Below are positions 40,765-50,699 of a DNA stretch of 64,000 nt, piece by piece. The DNA is taken from assembly GCA_002685255.1 (NCBI GenBank), contig NYWU01000010.1:124001-188000 (forward strand). The letters run 5' to 3'. Source of the DNA: Idiomarinaceae bacterium (GTDB lineage: Bacteria; Pseudomonadota; Gammaproteobacteria; Enterobacterales; Alteromonadaceae). How positions within the stretch are numbered: the stretch's first letter is position 1; each line of letters begins with the position of its first letter. The translations under genes were made by a program, and so were the position numbers. Below the pieces are notes generated by a model. The model ran no database searches and had not been told where the DNA came from. It saw nothing but the letters and a program-made list of their open reading frames with translations.

Positions 40765-41649
40765 CTACGAAGGGAAGCGAATCTTCCCTTCGAGTTGCAC
40801 TTGCGTATTGTCGTTATTCCGGACTTCGTAACCCTCGGGTGAGTCACTGTTACGCCAAAGACGAATACGAGCTGGCAGAATGACTGGGCGCTTAAAAGTG
40901 ACATCAATATAGTTAGCACTTTGACCCTCGGCACGTTCGATATCGGCTTGTGCTCGGGCCATCATGTACATGCCATGAATAATTGGCTTGTTAAAACCAA
41001 ACCAACGCGATGTAAATGGGTGTAGATGAATTGGATTGAAGTCACCCGATACACGCGCATAACGTCTACCCAACCCCGATCCCAGTTGCCAATGATGCAT
41101 GTAGGTCCAGTTGGGCTTGTCGATCTTAGCCTCTGGCTTCTTGGCTCGCGGTGCCTCTTTACCTTGGGCTTTCATCACTTGGTATGTGCTAACGCAACGT
41201 ACCACTTCTTTATTGTCTTGATAAAAACTGACTTCGAACTTGGGGCGCAAACGGCGAGGTGAGACTTGAGGGCCTCGTGCCGGAACACTGACCGAAGCTT
41301 TAATATAAAAAGGTTGGTCAGGTTGAATATGTTCCAATTGCTCGAGGCGGTTGTTCAAGTGAACCAAACCTGGCGCCGGCCACGGGAAACGCTTATCGAG
41401 CATTTGCGCTAAGTGAGTTCGTTGTGCGAGGCAATAAAACAAGGATAAGGGGATATCACTGACAAAACCACCGAACATATTTTTGTAGGCATCAATGCGT
41501 TTGGCCGATAGGGCTTCTAAACTATATTCATGCTCAATTTTATCAGCCTCAGCCTCGCTATTATCGTTACGCAGCAAGGTGAGCAACGAGCGCGCGAGCA
41601 TGCCGGGCATTGCTGGGAGCGTTGTTGGTGAATGCATGACACCATCCAT
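40765..41649 (-). CDS. MaoC-like acyl dehydratase domain protein
   Basis: This 294-residue protein has a C-terminal MaoC-type hot-dog domain with the hydratase motif SGDFNPIHLHPFTSRWFGF (catalytic Asp and His) and IIHGMYMMAR. The N-terminal half looks like a degenerate second hot-dog domain. Such proteins hydrate 2-enoyl-CoA thioesters; the chain-length preference is unknown. It begins one base after the sbcC stop codon, so it appears to be the third gene of the sbcD-sbcC operon, with no obvious functional link. Confidence 0.87.
   Translation of the reverse strand: MDGVMHSPTTLPAMPGMLARSLLTLLRNDNSEAEADKIEHEYSLEALSAKRIDAYKNMFGGFVSDIPLSLFYCLAQRTHLAQMLDKRFPWPAPGLVHLNNRLEQLEHIQPDQPFYIKASVSVPARGPQVSPRRLRPKFEVSFYQDNKEVVRCVSTYQVMKAQGKEAPRAKKPEAKIDKPNWTYMHHWQLGSGLGRRYARVSGDFNPIHLHPFTSRWFGFNKPIIHGMYMMARAQADIERAEGQSANYIDVTFKRPVILPARIRLWRNSDSPEGYEVRNNDNTQVQLEGKIRFPS
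40768..40792. repeat. Inverted repeat at the convergent gene ends
   Basis: CGAAGGGAAG (40768-40777) and CTTCCCTTCG (40783-40792) form a 10-bp perfect stem with a 5-base loop, within the last codons of the MaoC gene and just past the amidohydrolase stop. No T-tract follows on either strand, so it may be a weak terminator or an mRNA-stabilising hairpin. Confidence 0.5.
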
Positions 41650-41650
41650 A

Positions 41651-44600
41651 TTAGTTATTTACCCTCGTAGTGATGTGACTACCGTGTTGACCTTTGTGAA
41701 CATCAATGCGCGTATCGATACGCTCCTTTAATTCTCTCACATGGGAGATGATTCCAACACTCCGACCACTGGCGCGTAGATTAGCCAGTACATCGATTGC
41801 GGCGTCTAATGCCTGCTCATCGAGACTGCCAAACCCTTCATCGACAAACAACATATCGAGCTTGATGCCGCCAGAGTATTGTTGTACTACCTCAGAAAGT
41901 CCGAGCGCTAGCGCCAATGCGGCTTGAAAGCTTTCTCCGCCGGAAAGTGTCTTAGTAGAGCGTTGAATGCCTGTGTAAGCGTCCGTAACAGCAAGGTTTA
42001 GACCACTGGCTGAGCGAGCATCACTGACTTCGTTTTCACGTACTAGTTGATATCGGTGATGCGTCATTTGCCCTAAATGTTGCGATGCAACAATTAGTAT
42101 ATCATCTAGTAGAACACTTAATATAAATCGGTGCAAACTTAAACGTTGGCTGTTTTGCCCTGTAGCTAGATTGGCAAGTGTACCAATACTGGCATACTGC
42201 GCTTCTAATGCTTCGTTCTGTATGACCAATTGCTGTAGGCGTTCTACGGCCTTTTCGTTGTTAAGTAATACACTTTGTTGGTGGTTAAATCGACTTTGTT
42301 CTGACTCGCGATCTTTACGTAACTTTTCGAGTTGCCGGGTTAGCTGTTCGATATCAGCTGGCGGAATATCATCAATATAGCGTTGTAGCTCTTTGATAGT
42401 TGACTTTAGTTCGATAGCACGTTGATTATGTTCGCTAACTGCTTGGCTGAGTTGTTTAAGCTCAGACTCATCGATTTGTGCCGACTTAAAATCTTCATCG
42501 GAACTAAAGTTGCTGGCTGAAAGTTGGGCTTTCCAAGTCTGTTGTGCATTTTTCAAGGCTTGCGTGAGGCGATCGCCCTCCTCTGTCTCTGCCTTCAACT
42601 GAGTTTGAGTGGCATGGTACTGTTGCGATTGCTTCTGTGTTAACTGCTGCGCCTGCTCAAATTGCTGTTCAAGCTGGCCTAGCTGTTGCTTAAGCTCTTC
42701 GATTCGTGGTTTTACTTCGGCGACACTCATATCGCTTTGTTGCCAACGCTGTTTTAAGTTCTCTAGCTCGGTTTGTGCGCTCGCGTGTTTAGCTTTCACT
42801 TCGGCGTATTGTGAGCGGCAGTGGTCAAGTTGTCCTTCAAGTTGACCGCGCTGTTGCTCCGCCCGCTCAAGCTTCTGTTGAACCTTTTGGCGGCGGTTTA
42901 ACAGTGCTGTGCGTACTTGGCGTTCATTATTAAGTTGGGTTTCTTGTTGCTCCAGTGCTGCTTCGGATAAGTCGGCTAGTTCGGATAATTGTTGAGTCAG
43001 TTGGCGTTCATGTTCACTGGTTTTTGCGAGCGTTGTTTGCTCATCGTAAAACGCCTGCTCTGCTCTGCGATAACTCTCGCGTGCTTTATCGAGTTCATGC
43101 TGTTCAACTAATGCGTTAGCGTCCGATTGAGCAGGATGAGGGTGTTCTGTACTACCACAAACGGGACAGGGCTTTTGAGGTTCGAGCTGGCGCGCGAGCA
43201 TGGGGGCTTGGCTCGCAAGCCAGCGTTGTTCAAGTTCGTTGACCTGATTATAGGCTTGCTGTTTGTGTGCGAGCTTTGCCTGCAATGAGCGTTGCAATTG
43301 AGCTTGGTCCTTTTTTAGAACAGCCGCTTGCTTAGCCAACTGCTGTTTTTTGAGCAGCTGTTGGCGTTGTTCTGATAAGGCGTGAGTACGGCTTTCCAAC
43401 TCGGGTAACTCATCAATTTGTGTCTGTACCTGCTGTTGTTCTGTTCGTAGTTGCTTGAGCTCAGACTGAGCGGCATCGTAGTCTGCTCTAAGCTGCTTAC
43501 CCTCCTTTTCTCGTTGAACAAGCGTAGACTGATACTGCTCGACTTGCTGTGTTAACCGCTCCAGTTGCTCGACGGTTGGTAAAAGCTCTTCTAAGCGCTG
43601 AAGTGTACTTCTAAGCGGTTTGCTTTGCTCAAGCTTTGTTCGTGCCTCCGCGAGCTTAGCTTCAGCGTTTGTCAATGATTTAGCTTGTTGCTGCTTTTCT
43701 TCACTAAGTTGGGTTTGCTTTTGTCGGCTTACGTTTAGCCGTACCTCCGTCTGTTGCCAGTCATTGTAGGCAGGTACCAGGCGAATGGCGGCTTGAGCCT
43801 TGTTAATCCGGTGTTGTTTGTTATCGATTTCTGCTTGCTTGGTGTGCAACTCATCTTGTTGTTGCCTGGCGTGTTGTAAATCTTTGGATTTGGCGTTGCG
43901 TGTGTGTTGTTGCTTGAGCTGATAATCGGTATCAACGACCTGCTGATTAAGTTGTTTCAGGGCGTTCTGCTGGGTTTCCAGCCGTGGTTTAAGCTCTGCG
44001 ATCTGCTGCTCAAGCTGCGTTAAGTCATCGCATTCCGTGCCTTCGAGTATGTGTGCTTTTTGTTGCTCGAGCTTTTCAAATGCTTTTTTAAGATCGCCGG
44101 CCTGTTGTTTAAACAACTCTTCATAACGCTTGAAACGCTGGGTCTGAAATAATTGCGACAGAATATTTTCACGCTCATTGGCATCGGCGTTGAGTAGCTC
44201 ACGGAATTTGCCTTGCGGTAACACAACCACTTGCCGGAACTGCTCAGCACGCAACCCGAGAAGTCCTTCGATGAATTTATTGACCTCGGTTACTTTACGG
44301 GTTTCGATAGGGTGCCAGTCCATCGTACTGGATGACTGACCGCTGTGCCATTCGCCGCGTAATTCATATAATGACGCAGTCGTACGGCGCTCAACAGTGG
44401 TATTGCCACGCTGCCCCAAAACATGTTGTGTGGGCTGGCGCATCACTCGATAGACTTTGGTGCCGATGGCAAATGTGAACTCGACTTCGGTGGTACAGTC
44501 ATCGGCTGCATGATCACAGCGCATTTGTTTACCGGCGCGATCTTGCCCTGTGGTTTCACCATAGAGCGCAAAACTGATGGCGTCGAGTAGTGTTGTTTTA

Positions 44601-44719
44601 CCGGCTCCCGTGGCTCCATTGATTAAGAACAAGGGGTGCTCGCCCAACAGCGTGAAGTCAATTGACTGTTGCGTGGGAAAGGGGCCAAATGCCTGCATCG
44701 TAAGCGCGAGCGGTTTCAC
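41651..44719 (-). CDS. sbcC: Exonuclease subunit SbcC
   Basis: SbcC is the SMC-like ATPase of the SbcCD nuclease, which cleaves DNA hairpins and trims double-strand ends. The 1022-residue protein has an N-terminal Walker A motif NGATGAGKTTLLDAIS, long Gln/Leu/Glu-rich coiled coils and a central zinc hook CPVCGSTEHPHP. The C-terminal ABC signature TLSGGESFQAALALALGLS is followed by a Walker B MLFVDEGFGSLDEQ. The length is near that of E. coli SbcC (1048). Its start overlaps the sbcD stop by 4 bp. Confidence 0.97.
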   Translation of the reverse strand: MKPLALTMQAFGPFPTQQSIDFTLLGEHPLFLINGATGAGKTTLLDAISFALYGETTGQDRAGKQMRCDHAADDCTTEVEFTFAIGTKVYRVMRQPTQHVLGQRGNTTVERRTTASLYELRGEWHSGQSSSTMDWHPIETRKVTEVNKFIEGLLGLRAEQFRQVVVLPQGKFRELLNADANERENILSQLFQTQRFKRYEELFKQQAGDLKKAFEKLEQQKAHILEGTECDDLTQLEQQIAELKPRLETQQNALKQLNQQVVDTDYQLKQQHTRNAKSKDLQHARQQQDELHTKQAEIDNKQHRINKAQAAIRLVPAYNDWQQTEVRLNVSRQKQTQLSEEKQQQAKSLTNAEAKLAEARTKLEQSKPLRSTLQRLEELLPTVEQLERLTQQVEQYQSTLVQREKEGKQLRADYDAAQSELKQLRTEQQQVQTQIDELPELESRTHALSEQRQQLLKKQQLAKQAAVLKKDQAQLQRSLQAKLAHKQQAYNQVNELEQRWLASQAPMLARQLEPQKPCPVCGSTEHPHPAQSDANALVEQHELDKARESYRRAEQAFYDEQTTLAKTSEHERQLTQQLSELADLSEAALEQQETQLNNERQVRTALLNRRQKVQQKLERAEQQRGQLEGQLDHCRSQYAEVKAKHASAQTELENLKQRWQQSDMSVAEVKPRIEELKQQLGQLEQQFEQAQQLTQKQSQQYHATQTQLKAETEEGDRLTQALKNAQQTWKAQLSASNFSSDEDFKSAQIDESELKQLSQAVSEHNQRAIELKSTIKELQRYIDDIPPADIEQLTRQLEKLRKDRESEQSRFNHQQSVLLNNEKAVERLQQLVIQNEALEAQYASIGTLANLATGQNSQRLSLHRFILSVLLDDILIVASQHLGQMTHHRYQLVRENEVSDARSASGLNLAVTDAYTGIQRSTKTLSGGESFQAALALALGLSEVVQQYSGGIKLDMLFVDEGFGSLDEQALDAAIDVLANLRASGRSVGIISHVRELKERIDTRIDVHKGQHGSHITTRVNN

Positions 44720-45864
44720 GATCCTGACTCCTCTTGTTCAATCTGTTGAATGACCTGCGAAATTGCGCTTTTCTGATCTTCCGTAAGTGGCTCTCCGTGG
44801 ACTTCAGAAAAGAAGTCTTGGATGAGCTCACTATCTGCTTTTTTTAGCTGCTCCTGAGCGTGAGCCGCGGGGGAGCGTTGATCGTGCTCAAACTGTTCTT
44901 TTCTTAACTGCATCAAATTAGGGTAATAGGCGCGGAGTTTCGCCATCGGATGTAGAATCGCTTGTTTATCAGTCAGTATCGCCTGAATGAAGTCATTATA
45001 ATGCGGATCGTGTTGAGCCTGTTTAATTAAATCAGCTAATTCACCCTTAATCACGCGCATATCCTGACTGGGCTTAAGCGTGATTTGTTCAATGTCCTGT
45101 ACACCCTTATTGTTAATATCAATTAAAGTGACCGATTTACTCTGGTTAACTTCAGAAAAGCTGTACTTCATTAACGAGCCACTGTAGCGGATATGTTCAC
45201 GCCCTTTGTATTGCGGCTGATGAAGGTGCCCTAACGCCGCGTAATCAAAATCAGCAAACATTTGCCAATCAACACGATCGGCACCACCGATAGAGAGTGG
45301 TCTTTCTGACTCAGACTCCGATGCACCGTCTAAATAGCAGTGACTGACGATAATGTTGCGAGACAGGTTACTGCGTTGAGCGTTGATACGGTCAACAATC
45401 ATCTGATGAGCGGTATTAAAGTTTTTACAATCACTTTCCAGCCAATGATTTACCTGCAATGGATCGTGGAAGGGAACGCACCATAAATGTACGTCGGTAT
45501 CTGCATCACTCAATACAACGGGCTCGACCGATTGCGGTAAGTCGGTAATCAAGTGCAACTTAGCTTGTTTAAGCAGGCTATGTGCAAAGCCAAGGCGCTC
45601 GGCGCCATCGTGATTGCCGGAAATGGCGACGATGGTACGCTGCCGCTTAACCGCAACTTGTTCCACAAAGTCACTGAACGCTTTCACCGCAGCTGAAGGC
45701 GGTACTGAACGGTCGTAAATGTCGCCCGCGATGATGACTGCATCAACCGCGTACTCATCAATGACATTGACCAGCTGATGGAGAAGTTCGAGCTGCTGGT
45801 CAAGCAGCGACTGCTGATGAAATAGGCGGCCAAGATGCCAGTCTGAGGTGTGCAAAATCTTCAT
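44716..45864 (-). CDS. sbcD: Exonuclease subunit SbcD
   Basis: SbcD is the Mn-dependent nuclease partner of SbcC. This 382-residue protein has all five metallophosphatase motifs: DWHLG, GDIYDR, GNHDG, HCYLDG and GHLHQPQ. The start at 45864 (MKILHTSDWHLG) is chosen because the first metal motif must lie near the N-terminus and the upstream in-frame extension is not conserved; the ribosome-binding site is weak. It is the first gene of the sbcD-sbcC-maoC operon, preceded by a terminator of the betT gene. Confidence 0.96.
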   Translation of the reverse strand: MKILHTSDWHLGRLFHQQSLLDQQLELLHQLVNVIDEYAVDAVIIAGDIYDRSVPPSAAVKAFSDFVEQVAVKRQRTIVAISGNHDGAERLGFAHSLLKQAKLHLITDLPQSVEPVVLSDADTDVHLWCVPFHDPLQVNHWLESDCKNFNTAHQMIVDRINAQRSNLSRNIIVSHCYLDGASESESERPLSIGGADRVDWQMFADFDYAALGHLHQPQYKGREHIRYSGSLMKYSFSEVNQSKSVTLIDINNKGVQDIEQITLKPSQDMRVIKGELADLIKQAQHDPHYNDFIQAILTDKQAILHPMAKLRAYYPNLMQLRKEQFEHDQRSPAAHAQEQLKKADSELIQDFFSEVHGEPLTEDQKSAISQVIQQIEQEESGS

Positions 45865-45905
45865 GATGATTAACTGAACGCCAAACAAAAAAGTCAGTAT
45901 ATCAG

Positions 45906-45934
45906 ATAAAAAAAGCCCCCATCGCTGGGGGCTT
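45906..45934 (-). terminator. Intrinsic terminator of betT
   Basis: An 8-bp stem, AAGCCCCC (45913-45920) and GGGGGCTT (45927-45934), is followed on the minus strand by a run of T (complement of the A-run 45908-45914). It lies 7 bp past the betT stop codon and before sbcD. Confidence 0.88.
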
Positions 45935-45941
45935 AAATTGT

Positions 45942-47981
45942 CTACTTATTGGTTTCGATGTCTTGTAAATCCTCATCGTGTTTTTCCATCTCCCAAGGCA
46001 ATACGCCGGGGCTGTGATGTCTAAAGTGTAAGTAGTTCTCGAACTGGTTAATGACATCGTTAATAATATCTGTCATTTCGTAACCATAGAGGTCGTATGA
46101 TTGACCGCCTTGGCGTAAAAACAGCTCGGCACGATAGTAGTGCTCATTCTTATGGCTCGGACGTAGCACGAATTGTGGCATCGAATATTCGCGTAAGCGT
46201 ATCTCATAAGCAAAGTCGAGATCGCCTTCGCGTTCAACAGTCAACATAATACGTTCATGCTCTTCGTCTTTAGTAAATTGAGCCGGCCAATCTTGTGCCT
46301 CGAGTTCGGTTTTTACTTTCTCTAACGCTTCGCTTGCACGACCAAAAATAAACTCTTTTACTTCACTTTGCTGTGGGAATTTCACCAAGCCACGTAGACG
46401 CTTCTTCCAATAATCAGGTCCTTCGTTAACGCCACGGCGGTGAGACTGACGGTGGCTCTTCAGGCTTGAGTATTGGTGACCCTCAATCACTAACGCGCGC
46501 CACATGCCGACGGCAGCAATCAATATGATAATCGCAAACGGAAAGGCGCTTGTGATGGCTGCGGTTTGTAATGCATTTAAACCACCTGCAACGAGTAGCA
46601 CCGCAGCAACTAAGCCTTCGGTCGATGCCCAAAATACGCGCTGCCATACAGGCGTTTCACCCACACCGCCAGACGCCAGCGAGTCGACAACGAGCGAGCC
46701 CGAGTCAGATGATGTAACGAAGAAGGTGATAATCAGCAGCACGGTTGCGAAACTGAGTACATTAGTGAGTGGTAAGTTTTCAAATAGTTTAAACAACGCG
46801 ATAGCTTGGTTGTTTTGGACCTCGGAGATCAACGAGGTATATCCCTCGTTCATAATCATGTTGAGTGCTGTATCCCCAAATACCGCGAACCAAAAGAAGG
46901 TAAAGAACGTGGGCACTAACATAACACCTAAGACAAACTGGCGAATCGTGCGGCCGCGGCTGATCTTGGCAATAAAAAGGCCGACAAATGGTGCCCAAGC
47001 GATGGTCCAGCCGAAGATAAAGAGTGTCCAATTACCTATCCAATCACTGCGGGTATAGGCCTGCAGATTGAAGGTACGTTCCACAATGCCACTCAAGTAG
47101 GCACCTGTGTTTTGTAGGTACGTCTCAAGAATATGGATAGTTGGACCCACGGCAAAAACGAATATCAGCAAGAACATAACCAGCGCCATGTTCAACAAAG
47201 ACAGTCGTTTAATCCCTTTATCCATACCAGCAACAACCGACGCAATAGCGGCAAGCGTAATCACTGCAATGGCAATTACTTGTACCGTGGTATCAACCGG
47301 GATGTCCTCCCAAAGATAATTCAATCCTGTATTAATTTGGATAACCGAAAGGCCCAGCGTGGTGGCGATACCAAACAGGGTGCTCAGAATCGCAAACGTG
47401 TCGATCGTGTGTCCGGCAGGACCATGAATTTTATCACCAATTAAAGGGTATAAGGTCGATCGCATGGATAGCGGTAGGCCATGGCGAAAGGAAAAATATG
47501 CCAGAACCAGACCTACCAGGCCGTAAATAGCCCAGATGTGAAAGCCCCAGTGGAAGTAGGCGATTTGCATCGCTTGTTTAGCGGCATCGACGGTTTCGGC
47601 GGCCCCAACTGGAGGCTCGGCAAAGTGCAATACAGGCTCTGCAACACCGAAAAATAATAACGCAATGCCGTAACCAGCGGAGAAAAGCATGGCAAACCAT
47701 GAGGTAAAGCTGTACTCGGGTTCGCAGTGATCGGGTCCGAGTTTAATTCGGCCCCATCGTGATACAGCAACACCGACAATAAAAATCAAGAATAATGCGA
47801 CGGCTAGCATATAAAACCAACCGAAATGCTCCGTGATTCCAGCTAGAGTTGCACTAAAAAGGTTGCCAGCTAGCTCCGGTGCGCTTAAAGTGCCTATTAC
47901 CAATAAGGCTATAACGATAACTGCGGGGAGGAAGACGGGAACCAAAATGGCGTTGCGCCAATTTCCTTTGGCGTTGGACAT
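45942..47981 (-). CDS. betT: BCCT-family choline/betaine transporter (BetT-like)
   Basis: This 679-residue protein has the 12-segment BCCT fold with the signature NWTLFIFGWTIAWAPFVGLFIA. It has a long cytoplasmic C-terminal domain (about residues 510-679), as in the 677-residue E. coli BetT, which is proton-driven and specific for choline. Its expected role is to import choline or glycine betaine for osmoprotection. No betAB genes are linked to it in the window. It is divergent from a TetR gene that is not BetI-like. The choline preference is inferred from length and C-terminal resemblance. Confidence 0.88.
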   Translation of the reverse strand: MSNAKGNWRNAILVPVFLPAVIVIALLVIGTLSAPELAGNLFSATLAGITEHFGWFYMLAVALFLIFIVGVAVSRWGRIKLGPDHCEPEYSFTSWFAMLFSAGYGIALLFFGVAEPVLHFAEPPVGAAETVDAAKQAMQIAYFHWGFHIWAIYGLVGLVLAYFSFRHGLPLSMRSTLYPLIGDKIHGPAGHTIDTFAILSTLFGIATTLGLSVIQINTGLNYLWEDIPVDTTVQVIAIAVITLAAIASVVAGMDKGIKRLSLLNMALVMFLLIFVFAVGPTIHILETYLQNTGAYLSGIVERTFNLQAYTRSDWIGNWTLFIFGWTIAWAPFVGLFIAKISRGRTIRQFVLGVMLVPTFFTFFWFAVFGDTALNMIMNEGYTSLISEVQNNQAIALFKLFENLPLTNVLSFATVLLIITFFVTSSDSGSLVVDSLASGGVGETPVWQRVFWASTEGLVAAVLLVAGGLNALQTAAITSAFPFAIIILIAAVGMWRALVIEGHQYSSLKSHRQSHRRGVNEGPDYWKKRLRGLVKFPQQSEVKEFIFGRASEALEKVKTELEAQDWPAQFTKDEEHERIMLTVEREGDLDFAYEIRLREYSMPQFVLRPSHKNEHYYRAELFLRQGGQSYDLYGYEMTDIINDVINQFENYLHFRHHSPGVLPWEMEKHDEDLQDIETNK

Positions 47982-48104
47982 AAATTGCTCCTGTTATCTA
48001 TAATTCTTGTTCGTTTATATATAGCCTACTGTGTCTTTATGGAAAAAGCTCACAATTGGTGATTACTGTTTAATGGCAAATGAAATCATTCTTAGGGAAG
48101 GAAA

Positions 48105-48695
48105 ATGGCTAGAACACCACAATTTGATAGGGATATTGCACTCAACAATGCCATGCTTTTGTTTTGGAAACAGGGCTACCACGCAACATCAATGAAGGAT
48201 ATTGAATATGCGTTGGATATGCGTCCAGGTTCAATCTATGCGGCCTTTGGTAACAAAGAGTCGTTATTTAATGAAGCACTGAGAACTTACGGCGAGCGAC
48301 TTATCGATCAGTACACAGCGTTATTGTTTGAAGGCTCAGATGTAATGGACGGCTTCCGCCAAGTCATGATTACTATGGTGGACGAATGTGGTCAGAACAA
48401 GCCGAGCATGGCGTGTATGATCGTAAAGAGCATGCTCGAATTGCATACCCTTGATGATGCAGACGCATCAACAGCGATTAATTATATTGATCGGTTCGAG
48501 AATCTATTCAAAGAAGCGTTCCTACTGGCAAAAGAGCGTGGCCAGTTAAACGCCTCGGCTGATCCAGAGCGCCTGGCGTTGTTGTACCAAGCGACGCTAA
48601 TCGGCGTAACGACGTATGCTCACCGTGGTTTAGATAAAACAGCTCTGAATCATTTGGTTGAGGATGCATTGTCGCGTATTTTACCGCTTAACTAA
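48105..48695 (+). CDS. TetR/AcrR family transcriptional regulator
   Basis: This 196-residue protein has an N-terminal TetR helix-turn-helix (about residues 10-56: LFWKQGYHATSMKDIEYALDM, then GSIYAAFGNKESLF) and an all-helical ligand domain. The ligand is unknown, and the sequence is unlike the choline sensor BetI. An AATGA-aa-TCATT repeat (48079-48090) just before its AGGAAGG could be an operator. It is divergent from betT and overlaps the convergent MFS gene by 15 bp at the 3' end. Confidence 0.92.
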   Translation: MARTPQFDRDIALNNAMLLFWKQGYHATSMKDIEYALDMRPGSIYAAFGNKESLFNEALRTYGERLIDQYTALLFEGSDVMDGFRQVMITMVDECGQNKPSMACMIVKSMLELHTLDDADASTAINYIDRFENLFKEAFLLAKERGQLNASADPERLALLYQATLIGVTTYAHRGLDKTALNHLVEDALSRILPLN

Positions 48696-49874
48696 AAATG
48701 CGTCGCTGTAGCCTGCAGGACGAAAGCGCGTCGTCATAATTAGAATGACGACGCCTACTAAAATATGAAACGCCCAACCCAACTGATAATTGCCGCTTAA
48801 ATCTCGAAACGCTCCAGTGACGAGCGGCATAATACTCGCAAATATAAATCCAATACCTTGCATGAACGAAACCAGTCTGCCTGACTGTACCGGGTCTTCG
48901 ATATGATCGAGTGCCATGACAATACACAGCGGGAACGCACCACCCAAACCGAAGCCACACAGCGCAGACCACAACCAAGGTGCTTGTTCTGGCAGCCAGC
49001 ATAACCCTGCAAAACCAACCATTTGTGTAATCACAGCTAATGCTAACCACGGACGCCGATCCATGCTGCGTGATAGCGTTGGCAAAATCAGCGCACCCAT
49101 TACTTGAACTAAAGAGAATAGTGCGAGTAGATTACCGGCTTGCTGGGTGGTCCAGCCATATTCACCATAAAACGGAGCAATCCAAGCGATAAAACCAGCG
49201 TAACCTGCATTAACTAAGGCAAAGTAGGCGCCTAATAGCCAGCTGCGAGGATATTTAAACGCTTTAAGCAGTTCATTTCGTGGCGGGATGTCGGCTCTTG
49301 GCACACGGTTGGCAGGGGCCAACCACAACGCTAACGTCATGATTGCGAGAATCGCCCAACTGGCGAGCGCGATGGAGTGAGAGTCAAAGTGAGTATCCAG
49401 CCAAGGTGTTAACACTGCGCCCAATGCAGCACCGCCCATGAGCGCGGCTGACCAAACGCCGGTCATGGCACCCAGTCGATGTCGGAATTGTTGTTTAGTT
49501 AATTCGGGAATAATAATGTGCAATAACGCAATGCCGAAGCCACCAATGACTGCGCTTATCACAAGCGTCGTCGCTGAGGCGGGCCACGCGCGAATAGACA
49601 GACCAGCGATAAGGACAAGTAAGCCCGCAGCGATACCCTGTTGGTAGCCGAGCGCTCGCGTCATCCTGCCTGCAAACAGCGCAAGCATACCAATCATCAT
49701 GATGGGAATCGTGGTCAGTAATGAGAAGCTACTGTAGGGCATGCCTGAGGCGGCCTGTAAGTCCTGAGTGAGCGGACCTATCGAGGTAAGCAATGGGCGT
49801 AAATTTAATCCTAAAAGTATCAATAGGAGAATCGCAAACCAAACACGTGTATTGCCTTGCTGTGTGATGCTCAT
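48681..49874 (-). CDS. CynX/NimT-type MFS transporter
   Basis: This 397-residue protein has 12 hydrophobic segments and the MFS pattern. It matches the CynX/NimT branch (once named cyanate or nitroimidazole transporters) at LLLGLNLRPLLTSIGPL, then SSFSLLTTIPIMMIGMLALFAG. The substrate is unknown, and the historic names are not reliable guides. The 3' end overlaps the TetR gene by 15 bp. It is divergent from gmk across a 130-bp region. Confidence 0.9.
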   Translation of the reverse strand: MSITQQGNTRVWFAILLLILLGLNLRPLLTSIGPLTQDLQAASGMPYSSFSLLTTIPIMMIGMLALFAGRMTRALGYQQGIAAGLLVLIAGLSIRAWPASATTLVISAVIGGFGIALLHIIIPELTKQQFRHRLGAMTGVWSAALMGGAALGAVLTPWLDTHFDSHSIALASWAILAIMTLALWLAPANRVPRADIPPRNELLKAFKYPRSWLLGAYFALVNAGYAGFIAWIAPFYGEYGWTTQQAGNLLALFSLVQVMGALILPTLSRSMDRRPWLALAVITQMVGFAGLCWLPEQAPWLWSALCGFGLGGAFPLCIVMALDHIEDPVQSGRLVSFMQGIGFIFASIMPLVTGAFRDLSGNYQLGWAFHILVGVVILIMTTRFRPAGYSDAFLVKR

Positions 49875-50004
49875 GGCGTCCTTGGCATTATTTAAAAGCG
49901 TTTATGATACTGATTTCGGCATAAAGAGTGAATGTTAACTTTTTCCAAATCTCGCTGCCCGTGTTATTCTTGCTCCCCATATAAAGCAAGGTACTGTGTT
50001 TTTT

Positions 50005-50631
50005 ATGGCAAATCACACTGGCAATTTATTTATTATTGCAGCGCCAAGCGGCGCAGGCAAATCGAGCCTGATCGGCGCTTTGTTGAATAAGCATAATGAT
50101 GGTTCAATGCAGGTTTCGGTCTCTTGCACCACCCGAGAGCCCCGTCCAGGCGAACATGACGGCGTGCACTATCACTTTTTATCGGTGTCAGGATTTGAGG
50201 AAAGAATCGAGAAAGGTGAGTTTTATGAGTGGGCAAAAGTCTTTGATAACTACTATGGCACTTCAAAAAAAGTGATAGAGGAAGGCTTGGCAGCAGGCAT
50301 CGATATTTTCCTTGATATTGACTGGCAGGGCGCGCAGCAAGTGCGTGAACACCATCCTGACACCTGCTCTATTTTTATTATGCCGCCGTGTCTAGCGACT
50401 TTAGAGCAGCGCCTTAGGCGCCGTGGACAAGACAGTGATGAAGTCATAAGTAAGCGGATGGCAAAGGCTCAAGCAGAAATGTCTCACTATCATGAATTTG
50501 ATTACTTGTTGGTGAATGATAATTTTGACGAGTCGTTAGCGCAGCTTGAACACATTGTTTTAGCCCAGCGTAATGCAATGGCTGTGCAGCAAGAACGTCA
50601 CAAAGCTGTGATAAACGAATTACTTGGCTAA
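50005..50631 (+). CDS. gmk: Guanylate kinase
   Basis: Gmk phosphorylates GMP to GDP. This 208-residue enzyme has the P-loop APSGAGKSS, SCTTREPRPGEHDGVHY for GMP binding, DIDWQGAQQV and the lid RRRGQDSDEVISKRM, all as in E. coli Gmk. The start at 50005 (MANHTGN) matches the family N-terminus; an in-frame GTG at 49996 is closer to the AAGG at 49988 and cannot be excluded. It leads the gmk-rpoZ-spoT group. Confidence 0.96.
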   Translation: MANHTGNLFIIAAPSGAGKSSLIGALLNKHNDGSMQVSVSCTTREPRPGEHDGVHYHFLSVSGFEERIEKGEFYEWAKVFDNYYGTSKKVIEEGLAAGIDIFLDIDWQGAQQVREHHPDTCSIFIMPPCLATLEQRLRRRGQDSDEVISKRMAKAQAEMSHYHEFDYLLVNDNFDESLAQLEHIVLAQRNAMAVQQERHKAVINELLG

Positions 50632-50699
50632 TTGCGCTTATTTCCGTATAATTATTAGCCTTTCGAAGAATTTCACTCAGGTTGGATGGAGAGTAGAGC

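Noticed and set aside
46504-47058. 184-codon open frame antisense to betT
   Set aside because: It mirrors the membrane-protein codons of betT and shows no start signal or protein-like features. The same holds for antisense frames in the DASS gene (33619-34059 and 34321-34797).
48079-48090. AATGA-aa-TCATT repeat before the TetR gene as an operator
   Set aside because: It is short and AT-rich and lies very close to the ribosome-binding site; noted in the gene entry but not strong enough for a separate claim.
48105-48695. TetR gene as the choline regulator BetI
   Set aside because: Its helix-turn-helix and ligand domain are unlike BetI, and no betA or betB gene is linked.
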